Assembly (NCBI GenBank): GCA_003702465.1
Contig: REGF01000013.1
Location: 1,129-18,347 of the forward strand
Length of the DNA stretch: 17,219 bases
From: Candidatus Nitrosomarinus sp.
Lineage (GTDB): Archaea; Thermoproteota; Nitrososphaeria; Nitrososphaerales; Nitrosopumilaceae
Direction: 5' to 3'
The translations under genes and the position numbers were made by a program. The notes beneath the pieces were generated by a model. The model was not told the DNA's origin. It ran no database searches and worked only from the letters and a program-made list of their open reading frames with translations. This document shows, in pieces, positions 6,225 through 12,923 of the stretch. How positions within the stretch are numbered: position 1 is the first letter of the stretch; each line of letters opens with the position of its first letter.

Positions 6225-7271
6225 TTGAATTACCAGGTATCTCAGATATTGTCTTCTTTAGGCGAATCTGATAAGGAACTTCTAAATGAAATTCAATGGA
6301 CTTTCCCACTAGTAACTAGACCTTTTGACGCTATCGCTAAAAAATTTGATACTACTCCTGAAATTATTAAAGAAAAATTAAATCATCTAAAAGAAATTGG
6401 AGTTTTGAGACAACTTAGTGCAATCTTTGATACACGAAAACTAGGTTATACTAGTTCATTAGTTGCTATGGAAATTGAACATGAAAAATTAGACTATGTA
6501 GCTTCTCAAATTAATCGCCATCCTGGTGTTAGTCATAATTATGAACGCGACCATCAATTCAATCTTTGGTTTACTTTAGCAGTTCCACCTGGAGCTGATT
6601 TGAAAACTGAACTTGAAAAATTCAATGCACTAAAAGGAATTAAAAAAGTTAGAATGCTTCCAACATTACAATTATTCAAAATTGGAGTTAAACTAGACAT
6701 GGTAGATGAGAAAAAACATGAGGTTGCACCAACTGAAGAAAAAAAAGAAATCAAAAATGTAAAATTTGAACCAACAGAAGATGATAAAAATTTTATTCGT
6801 GAATTACAAAAGGATATGGAAATTATCGATGAACCATTTGTAAAAGCAGCAAATAATCTGGGAATTACTGAGGATGAATTATTTGAAAAAATGAAACATT
6901 ATGAGAGTATTGGTGTTCTAAGAAGATTTGCTGCAATTCTAAGACATCGTCAAGTTGGATTTACTGCAAATGGTATGATAGTATGGAAAGTTCCTGAAGA
7001 TAGAATTACTTCAGTTGGTGAAACATTGGGTTCATTTCCACAAGTTAGTCATTGTTATGAACGTCCTACTTATGATGACTGGCCATATAACGTATTTTCA
7101 ATGATTCATTGTAAAACTCACGATGAGGCAAATGAGGTGGCTAAAACTATTCAAGATCAAATTCATGTTGATGAATTTAGAATTTTATTTAGTTCACGTG
7201 AATTCAAAAAAACTCGCGTTGAATATTTTGTTGAGAATTCCTTTAGTTTAGAAGACGTCGCTACTTCTTAA
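6225..7271 (+). CDS. Fused siroheme decarboxylase (AhbA-AhbB, Lrp/AsnC-like)
   Basis: 348 aa with two homologous halves. Each has an N-terminal winged HTH (about 15-75 and 185-245) and an AsnC/Lrp-like ferredoxin-fold domain ending in a signature: GVSHNYER at 101-108 and QVSHCYERP at 273-281. A charged linker (~157-185) joins them. This is the hallmark of AhbA/AhbB (related to NirD/L/G/H), which convert siroheme to 12,18-didecarboxysiroheme in the archaeal heme pathway. They are usually two proteins forming a heterodimer; here they are one chain. TTG 6225 is chosen because a TAA stop lies immediately upstream in frame and no closer ATG exists. A DNA-binding regulator is the alternative reading of the HTH parts, but the SHxYER motifs and the location beside sirC/hemA/hemB favour the enzyme. 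It ends with a 4-nt convergent overlap with the next gene. Confidence 0.9.
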   Translation: MNYQVSQILSSLGESDKELLNEIQWTFPLVTRPFDAIAKKFDTTPEIIKEKLNHLKEIGVLRQLSAIFDTRKLGYTSSLVAMEIEHEKLDYVASQINRHPGVSHNYERDHQFNLWFTLAVPPGADLKTELEKFNALKGIKKVRMLPTLQLFKIGVKLDMVDEKKHEVAPTEEKKEIKNVKFEPTEDDKNFIRELQKDMEIIDEPFVKAANNLGITEDELFEKMKHYESIGVLRRFAAILRHRQVGFTANGMIVWKVPEDRITSVGETLGSFPQVSHCYERPTYDDWPYNVFSMIHCKTHDEANEVAKTIQDQIHVDEFRILFSSREFKKTRVEYFVENSFSLEDVATS

Positions 7272-7606
7272 ATCTCATTTTTATCATGTCCTACAACATG
7301 TATGTTGCAAAAATATTGATCATTCATGTTACAATAGAATAGCGAATCTTCCCCACATTCTTTACATGGTGGTTTTTCATCTTCTGGTGATAATTTTGTA
7401 TGATAAATTTTTGTTCTGCTTGTAATGCTTGAATTTTTGTAAATTCGTGTTAAATTTGAATAATATTCTAATTCTTCAGGATTTAGTACTTGCTTTTTGT
7501 TAATTTTTTTAATTATTTTTTCCCATTTACCGTAATCGCCAATTTTGGCAAGTTTCATTTTTTCAATAATTTCAATAGTTTTTTTTAAATCGATTGAATT
7601 GCTCAT
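7268..7606 (-). CDS. Small protein with C-terminal B-box-like zinc-binding motif, function unknown
   Basis: 112 aa. The N-terminal 70 residues are helical and Lys/Ile-rich. The C-terminus has C81-x2-C84-x7-C92-x7-C100-x2-H103-x3-H107, spacing close to B-box/cross-brace zinc fingers, though the last ligands differ from a full B-box. It is probably cytoplasmic. The gene starts 7 nt after the stop of the aldo/keto reductase and is likely cotranscribed with it, and it is convergent with ahbAB with a 4-nt overlap. I do not recognise a named family. The B-box comparison is based on ligand spacing only. The protein could be a protein-interaction module or a nucleic-acid-binding finger. Confidence 0.75.
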   Translation of the reverse strand: MSNSIDLKKTIEIIEKMKLAKIGDYGKWEKIIKKINKKQVLNPEELEYYSNLTRIYKNSSITSRTKIYHTKLSPEDEKPPCKECGEDSLFYCNMNDQYFCNIHVVGHDKNEI

Positions 7607-7613
7607 TTGATTA

Positions 7614-8612
7614 TTAACTTGTCTGAGGAGTTGCTTTTAACTCATAAGATGGCCATGTATTGTACAATTCTTCAATTTCTTTCATATCTGAAGTTGAAAT
7701 GTATGCTCCTTTTGTCATATCAACATAATTTACAATTTCTTCTTCACTTACTACTGTTGGAAAAACTGATGCAAATCCTTTCTTTGACATAATGAATTTC
7801 ATTGATAATTCTGTAATTGTTAAATCATTTCTTTCTGCAATTGGTTTTAATTTTTCAACTTTTTCTAGTGAGGCCTTAATCCATTCACCTTTTCTAACAG
7901 AACGGTGGTCTTTTTCATCAATTTTAGTTTCTGCATTAACTTTTCCAGTAAGAATTCCTGATGCTTCTGGAACTCTAACTAGGATTCCTACTTCTTTTTC
8001 TTGTGCTTTTTTCATTAGTTCATTTCCTGGAGTTTGTTCTAAAATATTGTATACAGTTTGTACTGCACTAACATTTGGTCTATCCATTGCTTCTAAGCCT
8101 TCTTGTGTCCATCCTATTGCAGGACCTAATGCAACTTGATATGTGCTAATTGATTCGTCTTTAACAAAACTATCTAGTACATTAAAAATAGAATCATCTC
8201 TGATGTGGTTGAGTTTTGGATTATGTAATCCATACATGTCTAAATGATCTGTTTGTAATCTTTCTAAACTATTTCTTAATGCTTTTCTAGTAAAATCTTC
8301 ATCAAATTTTTGAGGTAATTCTGAATGTCCAATTTGCTCTACTTCAGAGAAATCATAACCATATTTTGTTGATAATACTACTTCGTCTCGCATATCTTTG
8401 AATACTTCTCCAATCAGTTTTTCACTTTTTCCTTTTCCATACATGTCTCCAGTTTCAAAAAAATTGATTCCTAAATCATATGCCTTTTTTAGCATTCTTT
8501 TTGCTTCGTCTTCTTCAATTTTCTTTCCCCACCAATCTAATGCAATTGACCAAGCACCAAATCCTAATTCTGATACTTTGATGTCTGTTTTTCCAAGCTT
8601 ATTGTAATTCAA
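7614..8612 (-). CDS. Aldo/keto reductase family oxidoreductase
   Basis: 332 aa TIM-barrel NADPH-dependent reductase. It has the N-terminal KLGKTDIKVSELGFGAWS, GINFFETGDMYGKGKSE, LSTKYGYD, and LDMYGLHNP motifs of the family. The catalytic Tyr58, Lys83 and His130 are present, but the usual Asp (the D of DTAxxYG) is Glu53. The C-terminal SMKFIMSKKGFASVFPTVVSEEEIVNY matches the usual cofactor region. The substrate is unknown. The start is TTG (8610-8612), preceded at 8618-8624 by a Shine-Dalgarno-like AAGGAGA six bases away. The small zinc protein follows 7 nt downstream, so they likely form a two-gene unit. It is not obviously linked to the heme genes. Confidence 0.92.
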   Translation of the reverse strand: MNYNKLGKTDIKVSELGFGAWSIALDWWGKKIEEDEAKRMLKKAYDLGINFFETGDMYGKGKSEKLIGEVFKDMRDEVVLSTKYGYDFSEVEQIGHSELPQKFDEDFTRKALRNSLERLQTDHLDMYGLHNPKLNHIRDDSIFNVLDSFVKDESISTYQVALGPAIGWTQEGLEAMDRPNVSAVQTVYNILEQTPGNELMKKAQEKEVGILVRVPEASGILTGKVNAETKIDEKDHRSVRKGEWIKASLEKVEKLKPIAERNDLTITELSMKFIMSKKGFASVFPTVVSEEEIVNYVDMTKGAYISTSDMKEIEELYNTWPSYELKATPQTS

Positions 8613-8617
8613 TTTTT

Positions 8618-8624
8618 TCTCCTT
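8618..8624 (-). promoter_or_regulatory. Shine-Dalgarno-like site before the TTG start of the aldo/keto reductase
   Basis: Minus-strand AAGGAGA ends 5 nt before TTG 8612 and supports that non-ATG start. A TATA-like sequence (caaataaata, about 8635-8644) would put transcription initiation inside or after this site. Either a more distal TATA (about 8655-8665) is used, or the purine run is chance. Confidence 0.4.
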
Positions 8625-8701
8625 TTGATTTGATTATTTATTTGAAATTTCATCATTTATGTTTATCCAAGATTTTCATCTACAATATTTTATTTTGATA
8701 T

Positions 8702-9376
8702 CTATCCCAAACTAGTGATTAATGGAATAATGTCTTTTTTTACACACACAATCATTGGAATATCGTTTTTTACGTATGTTGAAACCTGTGTTTCTCTTAA
8801 ATCCATGATTAAATCTTGGAAATCTCTAATGTCATCTACTTCAAATGCTAACATGAAATCTTCATCATGTATTCCAAATGAATAAGTTGTATTGAGTACT
8901 ATTTGCGGGTATTTTCTACTCACTTCAATATGTTCATCCATTATTTCTTGACGCTTTTCTTTTGGTAATAGATACCATTCTCTTGTTTTTGTGAATGGAT
9001 AAACAATTACGTGTTTTTTTGGATTATTTCCTGTCATGAAACCTAATGTCTTTTGATCTTTTACGTAAAGTGATGGTCTAGTACATGACAAATATGTCAT
9101 TGATGAAATAATATATTTTCCAAATACTGTTTTGTATAATTTTTCAATTACATTCTGAATTTCTTCTACTGTTTTAGCTGCAAACCAAAATAAAAAATCT
9201 GCATCATCTCTTAATCCTAAATTTGAATATGATCTAAACATAATCCCTGAATTGCTTATGATATTTTCTACTTCTTTAGCTGATTCTTCTTTAGCTAAAT
9301 CTGCCATCCATCTCCATTTTGGGTCTACTTTGAAAAATGAAAAATTGAAAAAATATTGTTCACTATTTTCTGACAT
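8702..9376 (-). CDS. Chlorite dismutase family protein, HemQ/coproheme decarboxylase-like
   Basis: 224 aa with the two ferredoxin-like halves of the Cld/DyP fold. The C-terminal half is diagnostic: YPFTKTREWYLLPKEKR, then IMDEH, then KYPQIVLNTTYSFGIHDEDFMLAFE. Y126 and K130 (YPFTK) match the Tyr/Lys pair needed by HemQ for coproheme decarboxylation, and H149 (MDEH) matches its proximal heme ligand; this mapping is from memory of Geobacillus/Listeria HemQ. A classical chlorite dismutase is unlikely. Biochemical role: probable heme or coproheme binding, possibly oxidative decarboxylation of coproheme to heme b. It starts 15 nt after sufC and is therefore probably cotranscribed with the Fe-S assembly ATPase. 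The alternative is a heme sensor or peroxidase-like protein. Confidence 0.86.
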   Translation of the reverse strand: MSENSEQYFFNFSFFKVDPKWRWMADLAKEESAKEVENIISNSGIMFRSYSNLGLRDDADFLFWFAAKTVEEIQNVIEKLYKTVFGKYIISSMTYLSCTRPSLYVKDQKTLGFMTGNNPKKHVIVYPFTKTREWYLLPKEKRQEIMDEHIEVSRKYPQIVLNTTYSFGIHDEDFMLAFEVDDIRDFQDLIMDLRETQVSTYVKNDIPMIVCVKKDIIPLITSLG

Positions 9377-9391
9377 GATTTTAAATTCTAA

Positions 9392-10162
9392 TTATGCAGT
9401 TTTTTCTAAAGCCCATTCATAACCTTCGGCTTCTAGTTTATCTGCAAGAGATGCATCTCCTGTTTCAAGTACTTTGCCTTGTGCAAATACATGAACATAA
9501 TCTAATTTGTCTAGGAATTTCAAAATTCTAGCATAGTGAGTAATGATGATTACTGTTGCATCTTTTGTTGATACTTTACTAATTGCTTGAGCTACTGATT
9601 GAACTGCATCTATGTCTAATCCTGAATCAGGTTCATCTAAAATTGAAATTTTTGGTTTTAACACAGCCATTTGTAAAACTTCTGCACGTTTTTTCTCTCC
9701 TCCTGAAAATCCTTCATTAAGATATCTGGAAAGAAATTCTTCTCTTAATCCAACTTTTTCTAAATTCTCTTTAAGGTATTTTTGGAATTCTCTAACTGTG
9801 ATGAATACTTCTCTATCATCTCCTTCCATTGCTTTACTAAGTGAATTGTATGCTGTTCTTAGGAAATGTGAAAATCCTACTCCTGAAACTTCAGTTGGAT
9901 ATTGAAATGCTAAGAATAATCCTTTTTTTGCTCTCTCATCTGCTGTTAAATCTAAAATACTTTCACCGTCTAACAGAATATCTCCTTTTGTTACTTCGTA
10001 TTTTGGATGTGCTAATAATGTGTAAGATAATGTACTTTTTCCAGAACCGTTTGGTCCCATAATTGCATGTACTTCTCCAGGACCTGTTTTTAGATTCACT
10101 CCTTTGAGAATTTCTTTACCTTCTCTAGATACGTGTAGATCTCTGATTTCTAATACAGCCAT
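9392..10162 (-). CDS. sufC: Fe-S cluster assembly ATPase SufC
   Basis: 256 aa ABC ATPase of the SUF system, which drives Fe-S cluster assembly with the SufB/SufD scaffold in the cytoplasm. Walker A is G36PNGSGKST44, the Q-loop FQYPTE has Q87, the signature SGGEKKRAEVLQMA starts at S153, Walker B ISILDE is at 172-177, the D-loop SGLD at 180-183, and the switch His is H209. SufC-specific features are FQYPTEVSGVGFSHFLR and the SGGEKKR signature; length is normal. It begins at ATG 10162 with a TATA box (10184-10192) ~26 bp upstream, so it is likely leaderless. sufB and sufD are not adjacent here; its downstream partner is the HemQ-like gene. Confidence 0.96.
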   Translation of the reverse strand: MAVLEIRDLHVSREGKEILKGVNLKTGPGEVHAIMGPNGSGKSTLSYTLLAHPKYEVTKGDILLDGESILDLTADERAKKGLFLAFQYPTEVSGVGFSHFLRTAYNSLSKAMEGDDREVFITVREFQKYLKENLEKVGLREEFLSRYLNEGFSGGEKKRAEVLQMAVLKPKISILDEPDSGLDIDAVQSVAQAISKVSTKDATVIIITHYARILKFLDKLDYVHVFAQGKVLETGDASLADKLEAEGYEWALEKTA

Positions 10163-10183
10163 ATTTCAAATGATTTTGATTCT

Positions 10184-10192
10184 CTATATAAT
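10184..10192 (-). promoter_or_regulatory. TATA box of the sufC-hemQ-like unit
   Basis: Minus-strand attatatag centred about 26 bp upstream of ATG 10162. This is consistent with leaderless transcription and separates this unit from the upstream TFB gene. Confidence 0.55.
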
Positions 10193-10241
10193 ACCGACGA
10201 AATTTAGCTAATCCTAACGGGTATTTTTAATAAAATGAAAA

Positions 10242-10254
10242 GGGGGGGGGGGGG
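10242..10254. repeat. Run of 13 G (poly-C on the minus strand)
   Basis: An uninterrupted G13 lies two bases after the TFB stop codon on the minus strand (the stop complement is 10257-10259) and about 50 bp upstream of the sufC TATA box. It is a striking outlier in very AT-rich DNA. Long homopolymers are length-variable and are also frequent sites of sequencing error. Confidence 0.9.
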
Positions 10255-10256
10255 TG

Positions 10257-11213
10257 TTAATTTTTGGCCAGAGAAGGTCTCAAAGTAATTTTGAGTTTGT
10301 GATTTGTTAGAATCTCTTTACATCTATTTCTGATAGTAACTTCCGTTACTCCTGCAATACTTGAAACGTCTCTTTGTAGAACATTTTGTCCAAGTAATAC
10401 TGATGAGACATAAAGATATGCTGCAGCAATTCCATTTGGAGATTTTCCATCTGAAACACTATTGTCTTTTGTCTTTTCTGCAATTTCTAAGGCTAGTCTT
10501 TCTACTCTAACCTCAGTTTGTGTCATGTTTGCTATCTTTGAGATGTATTTGTCCATGGTTAATACTGGAGCCTTAATTGCTCCCATTTCCATTACCATGG
10601 TTCTGTAGTATCTTGCTGCAAGCTTTGTTTTTGATTTAACATCTTTTGCTGGGACAATTTCTCGACAAATTTCTTCTAATGATCTTACGACGTCACATTG
10701 TTTGCAAGCCATGTAGATTGTTGCTGCTGTGATACAAGCTACAGACTTTCCTTTGACATCCATATGTCCATCTAAATTTCTATAAATCATTGAAGTTGTT
10801 TCTAACACATTCTTTGAAAGATTAAGTGATTCGCATGTTTCACCCATTTTTGCTAAAACATTTGCAAGTCGTCTTTCTTTTGGTGTTGAAACTCTTACTC
10901 TTTGTTGCCATTTTCTGAGATGATTCATTTGGTTTGCAACTTCGTGATTGATTCTTTTTCCACTGAAGTCTTTTGCACTAATTGAAATCTCAGTTGTTAT
11001 TCCCAAATCATGTTGAGAATAGGTTGTTTGTCCTGTTGCTCTTGCAAGCTTCATTTTGTCTTCGAGATTCGAACTTATTGTTTCTGGACCGCTATCTGTA
11101 ATCTGGTCATCGACAACTACACCACAACCAGAGCAGATTATTTCGCCATTTTGCATATCATCAATTAGTGATGATTTGCATTCTGGACAGTTTTCGGTTT
11201 GTAATACGTTCAT
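10257..11213 (-). CDS. tfb: Transcription initiation factor IIB (TFB)
   Basis: 318 aa. The N-terminal zinc ribbon has C9-x2-C12...C27-x2-C30 (CPECKSS...CSGCGVV). A B-finger/linker region follows, including ATGQTTYSQHDLGITTEI. Two cyclin-like repeats follow at about 110-205 and 210-305, the second ending in an HTH (DVSSIAGVTEVTIRNRCKEI) that reads the BRE. TFB bridges TBP-bound promoters and RNA polymerase and is general, although thaumarchaea often carry several paralogues with different targets. ATG 11213 overlaps the gar1 stop by 4 nt (11210-11213), the conserved archaeal gar1-tfb arrangement. A run of 13 C follows its stop codon. Confidence 0.96.
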   Translation of the reverse strand: MNVLQTENCPECKSSLIDDMQNGEIICSGCGVVVDDQITDSGPETISSNLEDKMKLARATGQTTYSQHDLGITTEISISAKDFSGKRINHEVANQMNHLRKWQQRVRVSTPKERRLANVLAKMGETCESLNLSKNVLETTSMIYRNLDGHMDVKGKSVACITAATIYMACKQCDVVRSLEEICREIVPAKDVKSKTKLAARYYRTMVMEMGAIKAPVLTMDKYISKIANMTQTEVRVERLALEIAEKTKDNSVSDGKSPNGIAAAYLYVSSVLLGQNVLQRDVSSIAGVTEVTIRNRCKEILTNHKLKITLRPSLAKN

Positions 11214-11458
11214 CTTCTTTTTCTCCTAAATTTTTTTGGTTTATTTGCAGTAGTTTGGTCAAAAATGAAAACACGTTTTCCAACAAATTTGTTGATACTA
11301 TTTGTTAAGGGCGTTGCTGATGCAAACGGCCTTTTTATTGGACCAATTAGTTCCATTACTTTTGCAACTCTAGTTCCTTTGTTGTCACAGAGTATTTGTC
11401 CTTCAACTAATTCTTTTGAAAGTTGAACGATTACCCTGCCACTCCCGGCTAGGTGCAT
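11210..11458 (-). CDS. gar1: Gar1-like H/ACA RNA-protein component
   Basis: 82 aa, a small six-strand beta-barrel protein: HLAGSGRVIVQLSKELVEGQILCDNKGTRVAKVMELIGPIKRPFAS, followed by VGKRVFI and a very basic tail ending KPKKFRRKRR. Gar1 joins Cbf5, Nop10 and L7Ae in H/ACA particles that make guide-directed pseudouridines in rRNA. A TTG at 11479 would extend the frame by seven residues. I prefer ATG 11458 because those extra codons contain AGGAGGT (11469-11475), a strong Shine-Dalgarno sequence 10 nt before the ATG. It overlaps tfb by 4 nt, an association widely conserved in archaea. Confidence 0.88.
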   Translation of the reverse strand: MHLAGSGRVIVQLSKELVEGQILCDNKGTRVAKVMELIGPIKRPFASATPLTNSINKFVGKRVFIFDQTTANKPKKFRRKRR

Positions 11459-11468
11459 TATTTCGCCT

Positions 11469-11475
11469 ACCTCCT
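11469..11475 (-). promoter_or_regulatory. Shine-Dalgarno site that decides the gar1 start
   Basis: Minus-strand AGGAGGT with a 10-nt spacer to ATG 11458. Most other genes in the window appear leaderless, so a strong SD here implies a 5' leader or readthrough from the SRP19 gene upstream. The 11480-11553 gap shows no gene. Confidence 0.6.
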
Positions 11476-11553
11476 GCAATTAACAATACTAGAAATGCTT
11501 ACACTATCATAGACTTCTGTCAACTTTACTTTAGCTAAAAGCTAGAATTCATT

Positions 11554-11853
11554 TTATTTTGTTTGCTTGGCTCTTTTTGAAACAAGCTTTTGTGAAATTT
11601 TGTTAAGAATAATTGTCTTAGAGGATCCTTTTGGTAACACTACATAGCCTGACCTTACAAATGGTCTTCTTGGAAATCTTACTTTTTCTTCTGATTCTGT
11701 AATTTCATAACCTGCTTCTTTTGTTGCATCCATTAGTTCTTTTAAAGAAGGATCAAAAACACATTTCTCTAATCCTAATCTTCTACCTTTCGATTTTTTT
11801 AAATTTTTATTAAAATAATCCAACCAGATTACGACGTGCTCGTAATCTTTCAT
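11554..11853 (-). CDS. srp19: Signal recognition particle protein SRP19
   Basis: 99 aa. It starts MKDYEHVVIWLDYFNKNLKKSKGRRLGLEKCV, the standard archaeal/eukaryotic SRP19 opening. The RNA-binding loop R-R-L-G-L and the segment GYEITESEEKVRFPRRPFVRSGYVVL are typical of the family. The C-terminus is basic (KISQKLVSKRAKQTK). SRP19 binds the tips of helices 6 and 8 of 7S RNA and prepares it for SRP54, so it serves membrane and secretory protein targeting. It starts one base after the stop of S8e, hence one transcript. Length is normal for archaea. Confidence 0.93.
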   Translation of the reverse strand: MKDYEHVVIWLDYFNKNLKKSKGRRLGLEKCVFDPSLKELMDATKEAGYEITESEEKVRFPRRPFVRSGYVVLPKGSSKTIILNKISQKLVSKRAKQTK

Positions 11854-11854
11854 T

Positions 11855-12238
11855 TTATTCCTTTAGTAAAACTGCGTTAGCTATTCCTGTTTGTCCTGGT
11901 TTAGAAACAACTTTGCATTTGCCTTCTTGTGTTTCAAGAATTGCACCCTTGCTAATTATTCCTCTTCTTCTATAATCATTGTTTGTTGTATTATCTAAAA
12001 CTTTGAGAATTTTTGTTTTAATTACTTTAGAATCTCCTTTTGCTAAATTAACAAAATCAATTGATTTTAAAGCTACTTTGTTATTATTTCCTCTTACTCT
12101 TCTAGTTACTGTTACTTGAGCACCATTAATTGCTTCATTTGGATATCTATCAGTTTCATACTTTCTTCTAATTCTAAGTGGACTTCTTTTTCCTCCAGTT
12201 GTTTTACTGGTTGCTAAATTTTCTACTGATTTTCTCAC
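11855..12238 (-). CDS. rps8e: 30S ribosomal protein S8e
   Basis: 127 aa, an archaeal/eukaryotic-type small-subunit protein. Family features are TTGGKRSPLRIRRKYETDRYP near the N-terminus, VRGNNNKVALKSIDFVNL in the middle, and NDYRRRGIISKGAILETQEGKCKVVSKPGQTGIANAVLL at the C-terminus. The start codon is GTG 12238, supported by a TATA box (tgtataaatt, 12261-12270) ~27 bp upstream and consistent with a leaderless mRNA. It leads the S8e-SRP19 unit. This is the standard archaeal S8e length without the long eukaryotic insertion. Confidence 0.94.
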   Translation of the reverse strand: MRKSVENLATSKTTGGKRSPLRIRRKYETDRYPNEAINGAQVTVTRRVRGNNNKVALKSIDFVNLAKGDSKVIKTKILKVLDNTTNNDYRRRGIISKGAILETQEGKCKVVSKPGQTGIANAVLLKE

Positions 12239-12260
12239 AAAAAATTAGTTGAATTACTCT

Positions 12261-12270
12261 AATTTATACA
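12261..12270 (-). promoter_or_regulatory. TATA box of the S8e-SRP19 unit
   Basis: Minus-strand tgtataaatt centred about 27 bp before GTG 12238. It supports that non-ATG start and leaderless initiation. Confidence 0.55.
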
Positions 12271-12305
12271 AAACGCCATAAATTAGCCTTAAATCAAAAA
12301 TAATT

Positions 12306-12884
12306 CTATTTAGTTTCTGTTGTGATTTGTGGAGAATTGTTTGTCTCTCCTCTACTTGCGGTTTTTCTCACTTTTGAAAATAATCTTGATTTAAGATCTT
12401 CAACATCTCCTTTAATTCCAAAATATTTCTGAAATTTTTCAGTAGTTGTATAAATTTTCAATCTTCCTACATTTTGATGTGTGATGTAATCCAATTGTCT
12501 TAATTCTTTGAGATGTGCATAAACTCCTGAACCTCTAGTTTCTACAAGTTGTTTTGATGCAATTGGTTGCATGTATGCAATATATGATAATGTCTTTAAT
12601 GTTGCATTTGGCAAAACAGGTTTTGATGCATATCTTTTAACTGTAGAACTGTATTCTGGTTTTAATTGCATTACATATGTTCCATCTGGTAAAATTACAA
12701 TTTCTAATGCTTTGAATGCTGTTTTTGTTTTTTTCATAATTGTTTCTAGTAATTCTAAAGTTTTTGTTCTTGATTCTGTGCCTGACGCTCTAATTATGTC
12801 TTCAATTCTCAAAGGCCTTCCTGCTGAATACAGAGCTGCCTCAATTCTTGCAGTTGCTTCAGTTAAATTTTCAACTCTTGCCAT
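12306..12884 (-). CDS. scpB: Segregation and condensation protein B (ScpB)
   Basis: 192 aa with the tandem winged-helix arrangement of ScpB. The first domain opens RIEAALYSAGRPLRIEDIIRASG, the second contains LKTLSYIAYMQPIASKQLVETRGSGVYAHLKELRQLDYI. A flexible polar tail (SRGETNNSPQITTETK) follows. ScpB is the kite subunit that dimerises on the ScpA kleisin bound to SMC, organising and segregating chromosomes. It follows scpA by 37 nt on the same strand, the usual order. The archaeal partner SMC is not in the window. ATG 12884 gives a normal length and begins at a family-typical position. Confidence 0.9.
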   Translation of the reverse strand: MARVENLTEATARIEAALYSAGRPLRIEDIIRASGTESRTKTLELLETIMKKTKTAFKALEIVILPDGTYVMQLKPEYSSTVKRYASKPVLPNATLKTLSYIAYMQPIASKQLVETRGSGVYAHLKELRQLDYITHQNVGRLKIYTTTEKFQKYFGIKGDVEDLKSRLFSKVRKTASRGETNNSPQITTETK

Positions 12885-12923
12885 GTTGACTATTCCCTAT
12901 TCTGAATTCCATTAAACATTCAT

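Noticed and set aside
6225..7271. Reading the double Lrp-like protein purely as a transcription regulator
   Set aside because: The paired SHxYER motifs and the position beside precorrin-2 dehydrogenase and hemA/hemB fit siroheme decarboxylase better.
11532..11544. Small inverted repeat TAGCT-AAA-AGCTA in the gap before gar1
   Set aside because: Only 5 bp of stem with a 3-nt loop; expected by chance in AT-rich DNA and not clearly a terminator or operator.
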